From positions 310,001 to 374,000 of the forward strand of contig CAVPDG010000010.1 of the NCBI GenBank assembly GCA_963702535.1: a stretch of 64,000 nt of DNA, given 5' to 3'. Both the position numbers and the translations under genes were made by a program. Shown in pieces: positions 1 through 9,238 of this stretch. How positions within the stretch are numbered: the first letter of the stretch is position 1; every line of letters begins with the position of its first letter. The DNA is from CAVPDG01 sp963702535. GTDB taxonomy: Bacteria > Chloroflexota > Anaerolineae > Anaerolineales > UBA4823. Below the pieces are notes generated by a model, which saw only the letters and a list, made by a program, of their open reading frames with translations, did not search any database and was not told the DNA's origin.

Positions 1-521
1 ACGGGGATCTCTCGCCCGGCGGGGGGATTCTCGTTCAAACGGCTCTTGAGATAAGCCTCGGAAGCCAGGGCAGACTTGATCGGGTTGCCCAGGTGCTCTT
101 CGACAATATAGCGCAGGGCGCGCCCCAGCCCCATCTTTTCCTTCCAGCGACCCTCCCGATAATGAAACTCGCCTTCCAGGTTGATGGTTTCCAGCACCAG
201 GATGCCCCAGGGTGTGAGCAAGACGTGGTCGCAGGGCAGCTTGGGGTAGTGATACAAACAGTGGAAGTCGTTCAGAGACTTGAGCGCATCATCCAGGCGG
301 TCTTCGGGACGAGGCTTCTTGACCCAACGATTGGCGAAATAGATACCGATCATAGCCACAGCCAGCCCAAGCACCATCAGGATTGTGGAATAGGTTGCAA
401 ATTCGGGCTTGAGGAGCGGCAACACCACGCTGGCCAGCAACAAGAATAGCCCTCCGATGGATGCGACATTGGAGAGCCTGCGCTTGCGCTGGACCTGCGC
501 TTGATCGATCACAATCTTCAT
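1..521 (-). CDS. NERD-domain membrane protein, 3' end outside window
   Basis: An ATG at 521 opens a frame that runs leftward off the window without a stop; about 173 residues are visible. Two hydrophobic segments (about residues 16-35 and 41-58) are followed by a soluble domain containing CDHVLLTPWGILVLET and then NLEGEFHYREGRWKEK. This matches the core of the nuclease-related NERD domain (a hydrophobic strand, then a Glu/Lys-type strand end, then Gly and a conserved Trp). NERD domains are related to restriction-type nucleases, and many family members are membrane anchored; the substrate is unknown. The ATG overlaps the TGA of the sugar kinase gene (518-521), so translation is probably coupled. 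The family call is from pattern recognition only. Confidence 0.7.
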   Translation of the reverse strand, partial: MKIVIDQAQVQRKRRLSNVASIGGLFLLLASVVLPLLKPEFATYSTILMVLGLAVAMIGIYFANRWVKKPRPEDRLDDALKSLNDFHCLYHYPKLPCDHVLLTPWGILVLETINLEGEFHYREGRWKEKMGLGRALRYIVEEHLGNPIKSALASEAYLKSRLNENPPAGREIP

Positions 522-2050
522 GGAATCTCGGGTAGCCGCCGGTAAACCGGCGCCAGGGCAGTGTAGAGTTCCCGGTATTGCTGGTACAGCCCATTATAAC
601 GCCGTTCCAGTGCTGGATTGGGCTCGATCCGGGTACGAATGGCGATCAAATCGTCAACCTCGTCCATACTGGTGTAAACGCCCATCCCCACGGCGACGGC
701 AAAGGCAATCGCCATCGCCCCGGCCTCGAGCGGGTGCTCGACGACGTGCAAGGGATGCCCGCAGATATCGCTGATGATCTGGGGCCAGAGCTGGCTTTTA
801 CAGCCGCCGCCGATGGCGTTGAGGGCATCGAACTCGAAGCCGAGGCGCTGGAGCGATTCGCAGATCCAGCGGATATGGTAGCCGACGCCCTCCATGACGG
901 CGCGGGCGAAGTGCCCTTTGGTATGCCCCAGAGAAAGACCCACAAACCCGCCGCGAGCGTAATGATCGAGAACCGGGGCGCGCTCGCCGGAGAGCCAGGG
1001 CAGAAAGAAGAGCCGATCGGAGCCGGGCGGGATGGGCGCAGCCAGATCGTTGATGAGGGTATAGGTGGAGACGCCGCGCTCGGCAGCCAGGCGCACCTCC
1101 TCCTGGCACAGGGTATCGCGGAACCACATCAAGGCGCCGCCTCCGGTCTCCATCTCACCGGCAATGACCCACTTTTGCGGATGGATGTGGCTGAGACCCC
1201 AAAAAGGCTTTACAGGGTCGTTGCGGAAGCTGGAAGCAGAGATGCCAACCCAGGTGGCGGTACCGATGCAGAGATGCGCCTTGCCGGTGCGATTGGCGCC
1301 AGCGCCGGATTGGGCGGCAGAGACATCGCCGGCGCCGTTGACCACCGGCGTACCGGGCAGCAAGCCGGTCTGGCGGGCGGCTTCTTCCGTCACCTCGCCG
1401 ATGACCTGCGTGCACGGATAGGCAGGGGGGAGCTTCGCAGGGTCGATGCCCAGCAAGCTGCAGGCTTCCTGGGACCAGACCTTCTTGTACGGGTCGAAGA
1501 GGAAGTAAGCCGAAGCCCCTACCCAATCGGTAGCCACCTTGCCGGTCAGCTTATAAACCAGGTATTCCTTGCAATCGAACAAGTAGGCGGTGCGCTGCCA
1601 GAGATCGGGGCGCTCCTCTTTCAACCACAAGATTTTGGGTATGACATCCTTGGCGGTGGGGAGGTTGCCGGTGTACTGGAAAAGGCGGGCGGGGGTATCG
1701 CCTTCCATCAGGCGATCCGCCTGGCGGACGCTGCGCACATCCAGCCAGCTCAGCATGGGGGTGAGAGGGCGGATTTGCTCATCGACGGGCAGGGTGTTGA
1801 ACATCTGGGCGGATATACCCACCCCCAGGATCTGGGCAGGGTCGACGCCCGACTCCTGGATCACCTGGCGGCTGGTCGCCGCCACGGCGCGCCAAAGCTC
1901 GTCGGGGTCTTGCTCCACCCAGTCGGCGCGCGGGTAGGATAAGCCATACGGCTGGTAGGCGGAATGGATCACGCGACCAGCCAGGTCGATCAAGACGGCT
2001 TTATCGCCGCCGGTGCCGGTATCGTGGGCGAGGATGTAGTTTTTGGACAT
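518..2050 (-). CDS. FGGY-family carbohydrate kinase (xylulokinase-like)
   Basis: 510 residues, the usual size for the FGGY family, with no interruption. It should phosphorylate a sugar or ketose with ATP in the cytoplasm. The N terminus has the family phosphate-binding segment (DTGTGGDKAVL, residues 10-20). The actin-like fold continues with NGAGDVSAAQSGAG near the middle and the C-terminal signature MEGVGYHIRWICESL followed by GGGCKSQLWPQI. Overall it looks most like XylB-type xylulokinases, but FGGY substrate choice cannot be read from motifs, so ribulo-, glycero- or gluconokinase activity remains possible. It lies 11 bases downstream of the HisC-like gene, and its stop overlaps the start of the NERD gene. 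A divergently oriented dehydrogenase at 8103 could supply a ketose substrate. Confidence 0.85.
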   Translation of the reverse strand: MSKNYILAHDTGTGGDKAVLIDLAGRVIHSAYQPYGLSYPRADWVEQDPDELWRAVAATSRQVIQESGVDPAQILGVGISAQMFNTLPVDEQIRPLTPMLSWLDVRSVRQADRLMEGDTPARLFQYTGNLPTAKDVIPKILWLKEERPDLWQRTAYLFDCKEYLVYKLTGKVATDWVGASAYFLFDPYKKVWSQEACSLLGIDPAKLPPAYPCTQVIGEVTEEAARQTGLLPGTPVVNGAGDVSAAQSGAGANRTGKAHLCIGTATWVGISASSFRNDPVKPFWGLSHIHPQKWVIAGEMETGGGALMWFRDTLCQEEVRLAAERGVSTYTLINDLAAPIPPGSDRLFFLPWLSGERAPVLDHYARGGFVGLSLGHTKGHFARAVMEGVGYHIRWICESLQRLGFEFDALNAIGGGCKSQLWPQIISDICGHPLHVVEHPLEAGAMAIAFAVAVGMGVYTSMDEVDDLIAIRTRIEPNPALERRYNGLYQQYRELYTALAPVYRRLPEIP

Positions 2051-2061
2051 GCGTCTCCGGG

Positions 2062-3167
2062 TCAGGCTGGGGCGTCGAGCACTTCGGCGACATAGAGGCG
2101 GAAGGTCTCGATGAACTGCTGGTTCTGTTCTGGCGTGCCTACGGTGATGCGGATGAAGCCCTGGGGCATATTGTGCCCGCTCATGGGGCGGATGAAGATG
2201 CCGCGCTCGATCATCGCCTGCATGATCTCGGCGGAGGGCTTGCCCAAGGGGCTGGCGTCGATGAGGACAAAGTTACCCTCGGATGGGAAGGCTTTGAAGC
2301 CGGGCATGCTATTGATCGCATCATAAATGAACCGGCGACCGGCGAGGGTGTTGTGACGCTTGAACTCCTGGTCCTGCACATCCTCCAGCCCAGCCAGAGC
2401 GGCAGCCAGGGCGATCAGGCTGACATTCCAGGGGATCTTGACGCGGTTGAAGTAGTTGGCCAGCCCGCTCTCGCACAGCAGGTAACCGATGCGGAAGCCC
2501 GCCAGCCCGAAAGCCTTGGAGAAGGTGCGATTGACCATCATGTGCGGGTAGTCTTTGATCCAGCTCGCCCGGCTGGCGACCTGATCCTCGAACTCGTAAT
2601 ACGCCTCGTCGAAGAAGAGCGGCACACCCAGCGCCAGGATGCGGCGCAAGTCGGCCTCGTCGATCTGGTTGCCGGTGGGGTTATTGGGGGAGCAGATGAA
2701 GATGAGCTTGGTGCGGGGTGTGACGGCAGCCAGGATAGCATCCACGTCCCAGTAGAAATCCTTCGTCATGGGGACGAGCACGGTCTCGCCGCCGGCGATA
2801 CGCACACGGGCTTCATACATGGGGAAGGTGGGTACAGAGATGACGGCATCGTCGCCCGGAGCAACAAAGGTATGGACGACGACATTGATGATATCGGTGG
2901 AGCCATTGCCCAGCACCACCTGGTCGGCGCTCAAGCCAGCGCTTCGGCGATCCTCTGGCGCAGAGGGGGACCGGAGTCGGGGTAGAGGTTAGCGCTGCGG
3001 GCAGCCTGGAGGATGGCATCCAGCACCTCCGGCGAGGGGGGCAGCAGGTTCTCGTTGGACATCATGCGGATCAGGTGGGGGTTCTCTGAAGCAAAATCCA
3101 TGTGCCGGGCGCTGTACGGCTCGGACTGCCTGACCCAGGGGACGATGAATTCATCGATCGATTTCAA
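2062..3167 (-). CDS. hisC: HisC-like class I/II aminotransferase, one frameshift
   Basis: PLP-dependent aminotransferase of the histidinol-phosphate aminotransferase type, about 368 residues. The start is a TTG at 3167, preceded at good spacing by AGGAGAG. The frame breaks at about 2934: the codons for EALA run into a TGA overlapping a TTG. One extra G at 2936-2937 (GG to GGG) would restore A-L-G-L-S-A-D, which is the expected sequence at this place. Downstream are GNGSTDII (cofactor phosphate pocket), SPNNPTGN, DEAYYEF and the Schiff-base lysine segment TFSKAFGLAGFRIGY. It should act on histidinol phosphate, but threonine-phosphate or aromatic substrates are possible for this family. No other his genes are nearby. 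It sits in a leftward cluster with the sugar kinase. Confidence 0.8.
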
Positions 3168-3204
3168 GAAATTCTCTCCTGGAATTGATGCACAACCGGG
3201 CTGG

Positions 3205-3987
3205 TCACCGGTCCATCAACTCTTCTACATCTTTATACCACTTGACGCGCTCGCCAACCCTGGCGCGCACTTTCCAGCGCGTCGATTTAGGATAATCTTC
3301 AATGCGCTGCTGCAGCACGGCAATGCGCTCGCGCACCACGCTACGGTCAGCATCGCTCAGATGCTGGTATTTCTGCACCATCTCATCCACCAGCCGCAGG
3401 TTGGCAGTGACGGTGCGCCAATAGCCCCAATCGTTGCCCAGCGTGCTGGTGATGACCTTTGCGTTGATGGTCTCGCTGTCTGCATCCCCGACCGGATGCT
3501 CGCGCAACAGCATGATCGTATCGATCAGGTCTTTCTCGTTGATCTTGACGATCTGCATTTTCTCGAGGAGCAGCTCAGCCAGCGGCAGGGTGAGCTCTTC
3601 AACCTCCAACCTGCCAGTGAAAACCACCGGATGACAAAAATCCAGCTTGTTGAAGAAGATATCGATATGGCGCCCCCAGGACAGATCGTGGAAGAGCATG
3701 CGCGAATCGCTGAAAAGCTGGGTAACGGTCTTATCCTCTTTGTACCCCAGCTCACTGAGCAGGCGGCTGATGTCTTTCAAGAAGCGCGGGTAGGAGGCAA
3801 AATCGATATCCGTGAACTGGCGACCGAGGTCGTCCTGGATGTAGCCGTACTGCGGGCAGTGAGTGCGAAAAGCCAGAGCACCCAACAGGCGCAGGATCAT
3901 GTGGCGATTTTCATCCTGGCGCAAGGCGTTGAGGATGCGGTCGCGTTCTGCGTAGAAATCTTCCTGGAGATCGCCGTACTTTCCCAT
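3205..3987 (-). CDS. Nucleotidyltransferase-fold protein
   Basis: 260 residues, intact. An NTase-like core is visible: a glycine-containing helix (LLGALAFRTHCP), then RQFTDIDFASY with the TDID acidic pair, then HDLSWGRHIDIFFNKL supplying a third acidic position, and later LPLAELLLEKMQIVK. This resembles the AbiEii/DUF1814-like branch of the polymerase-beta superfamily. A matching AbiEi antitoxin is absent on either side, so I do not call a toxin-antitoxin system. The C-terminal third is helical and basic (WKVRARVGERVKWYKD). It is 37 bases upstream of the HisC-like gene and 65 bases downstream of the phosphoesterase, consistent with one transcript. Confidence 0.6.
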   Translation of the reverse strand: MGKYGDLQEDFYAERDRILNALRQDENRHMILRLLGALAFRTHCPQYGYIQDDLGRQFTDIDFASYPRFLKDISRLLSELGYKEDKTVTQLFSDSRMLFHDLSWGRHIDIFFNKLDFCHPVVFTGRLEVEELTLPLAELLLEKMQIVKINEKDLIDTIMLLREHPVGDADSETINAKVITSTLGNDWGYWRTVTANLRLVDEMVQKYQHLSDADRSVVRERIAVLQQRIEDYPKSTRWKVRARVGERVKWYKDVEELMDR

Positions 3988-4052
3988 ATTTTTACCTTAC
4001 CGTCAGGTCCCGCAGCGAATACCACCAGACCCGAAGAGTTAGCCTCGTGAAA

Positions 4053-5031
4053 TTATCCGGATACCAGCAAATGCCCTTTAACCTTGCCGCCCTCCAGGTT
4101 GATGATGGCGGCTTTCAGGATACCTTCGGCATATTCGCTGCCGGCGTTGATACATAGCGTGCGCCCGATGCGCACGTGACCGGGGGACTCGTGAATATGA
4201 CCGTGCAGGGTGAGCAAAGGCTGGACAGTCTCAATAAACTTACGCACGGCGTGGGCGCCGGCAGGCTTCATCATGACCTGGCCTCCCAGCGTCACGATCT
4301 TGAGGTCCTTGTCCAGCTCAGGGCAGGTATCCAGGTTCGATTCATACGGAGGGACGTGGATGGCGCAAATGGCCCTTTCGGGATTCTGGATCAAGGCTGC
4401 CAGAGTCTTGCATTTTCTTCTCCAGCTCATCTTCTTCCACGTCCCGGGCGCAAGCCCAGGGGGTCATGTTGGCGTTGGAGTTGCCCACCAGCTCGTAATC
4501 ACCTTCGATGACAAAGCGCTGCATATCGGGATTATGGACATGCTGGAACTCGGCGATGACGGCGTCGATGGATGCCAAATCGTCGTTGCCGGGCATAAAG
4601 AATAATTGCATGTGATTGGGAACAAGCTTCTCTTCGGCGAGCGCCATCCACTCCCGCACACGCTGGCACATTTCAGCCTCGAATCGCGCATTGAGCTTCT
4701 CAGGCTGTTGCTCCAGCTCCTGGGCTTCATCTTTTTCGACCACAATGGGATAGAAACCGACGTTACTGATCGTCTTTTTGATTTTCTCCAGGGCATCCGG
4801 TGAAGACGCCTCTTCCCGGCGCCCGAAGAGATGACCCACATATACCCTGTTCCCCTGGTGAATGATGGGAACCATGGCTTTGCCGGTCACATCTCCGCCG
4901 ACGATTAGCGTATTAGCTTTATACTGCATAGCTGCAGAGATGAATTTGCGGAAGACAACGTCCGAGCCATGGAAATCGGAGCCGTACAAGATGCGGGTGA
5001 TTTTAAAATCGCCTGTTTTTTTCCAGAACAT
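4053..5031 (-). CDS. Calcineurin-like metallophosphoesterase, one frameshift
   Basis: About 325 residues after joining two frames near 4400-4410. The N-terminal frame carries GSDFHGS (metal-binding D-x-H), GGDVTG and GNDD; the second frame carries AIHVPPYES and LHGHIHES, the remaining metal-binding blocks. Together these make a complete calcineurin-like phosphoesterase with a two-metal site; it probably acts on a phosphoester in the cytoplasm. The start is taken as the ATG at 5031, because GGAGAG lies just upstream, rather than the TTG at 5043. At the break, KKMQDSGSL in one frame becomes the continuing LAALIQNPERA in the other. A promoter-like pair lies immediately upstream. Confidence 0.8.
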
Positions 5032-5043
5032 CAGTCTCTCCAA

Positions 5044-5072
5044 ATTATTACGGGTACTCTACCTGACCTCAA
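5044..5072 (-). promoter_or_regulatory. Candidate promoter for the metallophosphoesterase gene
   Basis: On the minus strand TTGAGG (5072-5067) and AATAAT (5049-5044) are separated by exactly 17 bases, ending just before the GGAGAG ribosome site of the phosphoesterase. The rest of the 282-base gap to the permease stop shows no gene and no clear terminator. Confidence 0.4.
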
Positions 5073-5313
5073 GGGTAAGCTAACCCCGGGCGGTCCCGGC
5101 TACACGAATGCCTGCAGCGGGAGCCCTGCGCGGCTTTCTTTTGAAGCGCCCGAGGCGAACGCAAATCGAAACCACATTTATTATCTGGAGGGCGACGCAA
5201 TTGCTGGTATGCGGCAAAATGCGCCGCCCCGACGGATGGAGGCATCAAGCTCCGAGGGGATCTTTACAGAACTCTCCAGAGCCAAAATCTACGCGATTAT
5301 ACTGGTACTCCGA

Positions 5314-6932
5314 TCATACCGGAGGCACGGATTTGAAGGTCCAACTGATGTCGACGCCCTCTTTGCTCATGCGGTACCAGCGGGCCACATAGAACCAGAT
5401 CAGACCGCTGAAGACGAAAATCGCCAGCGTCAACAAGGGTACTATGGACCAATCCGCCCACCCACAGCCGGGTACAGGAAGGCTGCAATAATCATCCACA
5501 GGAGATAAGCCAGGGTGATGCCTCCAATAATGGTGATGACGGGAACCTTGCCCACCTTGCGCCGTACAAAAGCGGAGGAATTTTCAAACAGGTCAGGCTT
5601 GAGGAAGGGGAACAGGGTGATAGCCGTGACCGGGACGAGCTGCGTGCAGACGGCGAAAAAGACAAAGTTCAGCTGAGCGCCCATCACACCACCCGTAGCA
5701 GCATCGATGACGCCGATCACTGCGATCACGGTGATGATCACAATGGCGACGATCGGGCTGTGCAGCTTGGGATGGATGTAGCATACCTTTTCTGGGATGA
5801 GGCGATCAAACGACCAGGCGAAGATGATGCGGGAGCAGTAGAAGAAGTATGTCTGCGCCAGGTTGATCAGAGTGTAAACCCAGGCAATCGCCACGATCCA
5901 GATCAGGATAAAGCTGGGCTTCAGGATAGCTGCGTAGAAGGTGATCCAGGGCATAGGCTTGGCTTCGGCTATACCCGCATTACTCAGGTAGCTTTCTGCC
6001 GCGATCCACTCGAGAGGCACCAGGCGCTGGAGCAGGAGAGCGCCCACCACGAAAATCGCCCAGGTGACCAAGAGCGACGCCCAGCTACCCGCCAGGAGGG
6101 TCTTCTCTGCCTGCTTGACTTCTCCAGCGAAGAAAGTGGGGATATAGTAGCCGTAGAAAATCCAGAAGCCCATGATGAGCCCCGCCAGGGTCATCATGGC
6201 AACATTGGGATTGGTCACCATACCATTGGCTTGAGCCAGGGCTATTCGGGTCTGGTAACTATCGGGTCCCATAAACCTGTTCCAGGCATCCGGGAAGGAT
6301 ACCGAGGGAGCGGTGCCGAGCTGGAAGTAAATGATCGCCCAGGCAACCAAGCCCAGGAAGAAGCCCACTTCCAGGATCTGAACGATGGTCTTGGTGGGCA
6401 GGATCATCGTGACAAAGGTAATGGCAGCGCAGATGATGCCAATCACGATGATGCCAGTAGTAGAGACAGACCAATCGGCAAAGGCAAGGAAGCTCGGGTT
6501 GTTGAAGATAATGCCCATGGTGCGGAAGAGCACCGGCAGGGCTGTCTTCGGGATCCAGGCGATCAAGGAGCCAGCGACCATGGCGCTAAAGATGACCAGC
6601 GTCCAACTGGCGGCAAAAGCCAGGGGCGCGCTCAGGGTACGGCTGCCCATGGTGTAGTCGGCTGCCGAGCGAGGCATGGCAGCGCCGATGACAGAATAGG
6701 TGTAGGCATGGAACAGGCACAGGAACATGGCGACGGTGAGCACGCCGATGATGCTGCTGCCGGGCCAAACGCCAGCTACCCAGGAGAAAGGAATCAGCCC
6801 AGATGAAGAGAGGCTGATACAGTGAACGCCGAACACCATGGCGCCAAAGATGCCGATGGTGCGGACCAGGCCGGAGCTTTTACGGGCGTACAGCCGCTTA
6901 TCAGCTCCTACAGATGCAGATACTTCTGCCAT
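5314..6932 (-). CDS. APC-superfamily amino acid permease, one frameshift near the 3' end
   Basis: About 538 residues with roughly 12 hydrophobic segments, an inner-membrane transporter of the amino acid/polyamine/organocation type. The N terminus has the helix-breaking region GVHCISLSSSGLIPF expected in APC proteins. The start ATG at 6932 is preceded by GGAGGATGAA. Near the 3' end the frame ends prematurely after AFLYPAVGG; adding one base to the CCC at 5461-5463 restores AVGWADWSIVPLLTL and a last helix plus a cytoplasmic tail ending at 5314. The substrate cannot be assigned. It lies directly downstream of the GntR-type regulator, which may control it. Confidence 0.8.
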
Positions 6933-7047
6933 TTCATCCTCCTAACTCAATCATGTTTGGATAGGGACGGACCGATCACATCGCTACAGAGATGGATACT
7001 CTGTCTTTTTTCGATAATTGCACGCTCCTTTCCTACTGCTTGCGGGA

Positions 7048-7777
7048 TCAGCTCAACTGGATATCCATATGAATACGGGCGAAATCGCCGCGCAAGAAAT
7101 CCTGAGAGAACTCAATCGGCTTGCCGCTCTCAGCGCTGAACAACACCCGGGTGACCATCAACAGAGGCGTGCCCTCATCGACGCGCAACTGGTCGGCAAC
7201 GGTCTCGTTTGCCGAGACTGCCTCAACAGTCTGCGAGATGCGCACCGGGATCAGTCCCATACACCTGGACAAGAAGATCGACGATCGAGGTCTTCTCCAG
7301 GTCCCATTCTTCCAAATCGGGACAGCGGGAACACGGAAAAAAACCGCGCTCCAGAACAACTGGAACGCGGTTGGCGAAACGCAAGATGACGACACGATAA
7401 ATGGGCTGCCCAATCTCGAGCTCCAGTTGCTCAGCCAGGCGGCGGCTGGCAGCCACCTCGCCGAACTCCAGGAGCTGGCTGGCTGTCGCCAGGTTGTGGT
7501 TTTTCATAGCCTTGGTGTAGCTGACCAGCTCGCCGGAGGCATAGGTCATGCGTGGGCGGGCGACGTAGGTGCCTGAGCCGTGCCGCCGCTCGAGCAGTCC
7601 CTCGCCGACCAGCTCCGTGAGCGCTTTACGCACAGTCATACGGCTGACGCCCAGGTCCTCGCTGAAATCTCGCTCGGAGGGGATTTTCGAATCGGGAGCC
7701 AGCTTGCCCGAGAGGATCAGCTCGGCAATATATTCCTGGATGCGGACGTAAATGGGTTTATTCAGCCCGGAAGTCAT
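7048..7777 (-). CDS. GntR/HutC-family transcriptional regulator, one frameshift
   Basis: About 242 residues: an N-terminal winged helix-turn-helix (PIYVRIQEYIAELILSG, then PSERDFSEDLGVSRMTVRKA and GLLERRHGSGTYV) followed by a UTRA ligand-binding domain (IYRVVILRFANRVPVVLER ending FARIHMDIQLS). The frame breaks at 7256-7258, where CCC should be CC; this restores VYGLIPVRISQTVEAVSA. The start ATG at 7777 has GGAG upstream. A longer upstream extension in the same frame was rejected because it is shadow sequence of the divergent gene. HutC-type proteins bind sites of the TGGTATA/GGTCTAGACC kind as dimers and are released by a small ligand, often an amino sugar or sugar phosphate. Three matching half sites lie in the upstream region. 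Confidence 0.85.
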
Positions 7778-7786
7778 ATACCACTT
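7777..7786 (-). promoter_or_regulatory. Candidate operator half-site A (AAGTGGTATA)
   Basis: On the minus strand AAGTGGTATA touches the start codon of the GntR-family gene. The identical 10-mer occurs on the plus strand at 7833 and 8053. Binding here would block translation initiation or early transcription of the regulator itself. Confidence 0.45.
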
Positions 7787-7826
7787 ACTCCAATTTGCGC
7801 CGGAAATCGCCTCGGAAAGGCAGCCG

Positions 7827-7843
7827 CCACTAAAGTGGTATAC
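7827..7843 (+). promoter_or_regulatory. Candidate operator B (AAGTGGTATA with CCACT-aa-AGTGG palindrome)
   Basis: AAGTGGTATA at 7833-7842 overlaps a perfect inverted repeat CCACT-AA-AGTGG at 7827-7838. It faces half-site A 46 bases away in inverted orientation. The 325-base stretch 7778-8102 holds no gene; besides these sites it has an AT-rich block at about 7918-7960 that could contain a promoter. Confidence 0.45.
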
Positions 7844-8052
7844 AGGCAAAAGGTCGCGAAAAAAGGTCAACAGGGAACATGGGCGAGCGCCAGGCGACAA
7901 TTTCTTCGAAAAGACCTGAATATTGTTATATTTTATAGAGATTCCGGTAAATGTCAAATTAAAATCTGCGTTTTCAGTCGAAATCCTGGATGAGAATGAT
8001 CGTTTCTCCTGCATCCCGTGAAATTCGAGCAGACGCAGCCCCCATGCCGCCA

Positions 8053-8069
8053 AAGTGGTATATGGTATA
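8053..8069 (+). promoter_or_regulatory. Candidate operator C (AAGTGGTATA plus tandem TGGTATA)
   Basis: AAGTGGTATA at 8053-8062 is followed directly by a second TGGTATA, so the heptamer occurs in tandem at 8056-8062 and 8063-8069. It lies 33 bases before the dehydrogenase start, where a bound repressor would block transcription. Confidence 0.5.
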
Positions 8070-8102
8070 CTTTTTTTCAAGAATTGGAAGGCGAGGTGGC
8101 AT

Positions 8103-8864
8103 ATGCCTGGCAGAATGAAAGACAAGGTGATCCTGGTTACCGGCGGCACCTCCGGGATTGGACGGGCAACGGTGCAGCTCTTCGCGAGCGAGGGGGCGCG
8201 CGTGGCATTTACCGGCAGGCGCGCTGAATTGGGGCGCCCACTGGCTGAAAGGCTTGGCGCGGTGTACATCCAGGCTGACCAGCGACAGAAGGAGGACTGC
8301 GAGCGAGCCGTCGCGGAAACGCTGGAAGCCTTCGGGCGGATCGATATCCTGTTCAACAACGCCGGGATCGTGGTGAGCGGGACGGCTGAGACAACAACAG
8401 AAGCAGATTGGGAGGACACACTGGCGCTCAACGTGACCGCCGTTTGGCGGATGAGCAAGCTGGTCTTGCCGCTGATGCGCCGCCAGGGCGGTGGCGTGAT
8501 CATCAACAACGCCTCCGACTGGGGGCTGGTGGGAGCGCGCCAGGTGCTGGCGTACTGCACTTCGAAAGGCGCAGTGATACAAATGACGCGCGCCATGGCG
8601 CTCGATCACGCCGCCGAAAATATCCGCGTCAATGCCGTGTGCCCAGGGGACATCTTCGTTGAGCGCTGGCTGGGGCAGGGATTTACGGAAGACCCGGAGA
8701 AGCTGAAAGAAGCGCTGGCAGCACGAGATAGCGGAGAGATCCCAATCGGGCGATTTGGAGATGTGATGGAGATCGCCAGGGCAGTGCTTTTCCTGGCGAG
8801 CGATGATTCCAGCTACATGACGGGCGCCACACTGGTGGTGGATGGGGGAAACACGGCGCAGTAG
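8103..8864 (+). CDS. Short-chain dehydrogenase/reductase
   Basis: 253 residues, the usual size for a classical SDR. The Rossmann glycine motif is TGGTSGIG near residue 14; NNAG follows around residue 85; the catalytic serine lies in NNASDWG and the catalytic pair is Y-C-T-S-K. The C terminus has the substrate-loop and cofactor end pattern (RFGDVMEIARAVLFLASDD, GATLVVDGG). It should oxidise an alcohol or reduce a ketone with NAD(P)H. The start is the ATG at 8103 after GAGGTGG, not the in-frame codon upstream. It diverges from the HutC-type regulator, so polyol or sugar oxidation feeding the FGGY kinase is a reasonable inference. Confidence 0.88.
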   Translation: MPGRMKDKVILVTGGTSGIGRATVQLFASEGARVAFTGRRAELGRPLAERLGAVYIQADQRQKEDCERAVAETLEAFGRIDILFNNAGIVVSGTAETTTEADWEDTLALNVTAVWRMSKLVLPLMRRQGGGVIINNASDWGLVGARQVLAYCTSKGAVIQMTRAMALDHAAENIRVNAVCPGDIFVERWLGQGFTEDPEKLKEALAARDSGEIPIGRFGDVMEIARAVLFLASDDSSYMTGATLVVDGGNTAQ

Positions 8865-8911
8865 GAGATGTATAATAGAACTGAGATCCGAATTATGGAG
8901 GGTCGCAGCTT

Positions 8912-9157
8912 ATGATCATGCCCGTCATCCAATACGCTCCGGAAGACTGCGCCTGGTGCGAGGGCACCGGCAAATTTGGGGACTATAACGATATCTGCCT
9001 GGTATGCGGCGGGCAAGGAAGCGTGCTGGTAGCACAACCGTCACGCAAATGCCCGTGGTGCGAAGGAAGCGGCTCGGTAGCGGCAGGTGAGTTCCGCGAC
9101 CGCTGCAAAATGTGCGGCGGAGCCGGCTGGTCGCACGTGTTCAAGCAAAGTCGCTAA
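8912..9157 (+). CDS. Small protein with four CxxC knuckles (DnaJ-like zinc fold)
   Basis: 81 residues with CAWCEGTG, CLVCGGQG, CPWCEGSG and CKMCGGAG. These are four CxxCxGxG-type repeats spaced as in the cysteine-rich domain of DnaJ, with nothing else attached. Eight cysteines could hold two zinc ions. The start ATG follows GGAGGG at good spacing. It lies 47 bases after the dehydrogenase and just before a strong bidirectional terminator, so it may share the dehydrogenase transcript. Function unknown; zinc-dependent binding or a chaperone accessory role is a guess. Confidence 0.8.
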   Translation: MIMPVIQYAPEDCAWCEGTGKFGDYNDICLVCGGQGSVLVAQPSRKCPWCEGSGSVAAGEFRDRCKMCGGAGWSHVFKQSR

Positions 9158-9165
9158 ACAGATCA

Positions 9166-9208
9166 AAAAAGGCATGTTTGCGCGCTCAGACCACAAACAT
9201 GCCTTTTT
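9166..9208. terminator. Bidirectional rho-independent terminator
   Basis: A perfect 15-bp stem (AAAAAGGCATGTTTG at 9166-9180 with its complement at 9194-9208) around a 13-base loop. It is flanked by A and T runs on both sides, so it can stop the rightward small CxxC gene and the leftward TerB-like gene. Confidence 0.9.
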
Positions 9209-9238
9209 GGAAAAATCTCTTCAGATTGAAAATTGAGA

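Noticed and set aside
578..1942. Long rightward open frame opposite the FGGY kinase
   Set aside because: It is the antisense of a clear kinase gene in GC-rich DNA; its translation has no family features. The same applies to long frames opposite ugd (39539-40891), hutU (42189-43274) and recJ (51533-52630).
2062..3167. Two separate genes for the halves of the HisC-like enzyme
   Set aside because: Neither half alone is a fold; one base restores the expected sequence at the junction and the second half has only a TTG overlapping the stop.
3205..3987. AbiEii-type toxin of a toxin-antitoxin system
   Set aside because: The nucleotidyltransferase motifs fit loosely, but no AbiEi-like antitoxin or other partner is adjacent; the neighbours are metabolic genes.
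7778..8596. N-terminal extension of the GntR-type protein by about 270 residues
   Set aside because: The extension lies antisense to the dehydrogenase and its operator region and resembles no protein; the ATG at 7777 with ribosome site starts a normal-length HutC-type regulator.
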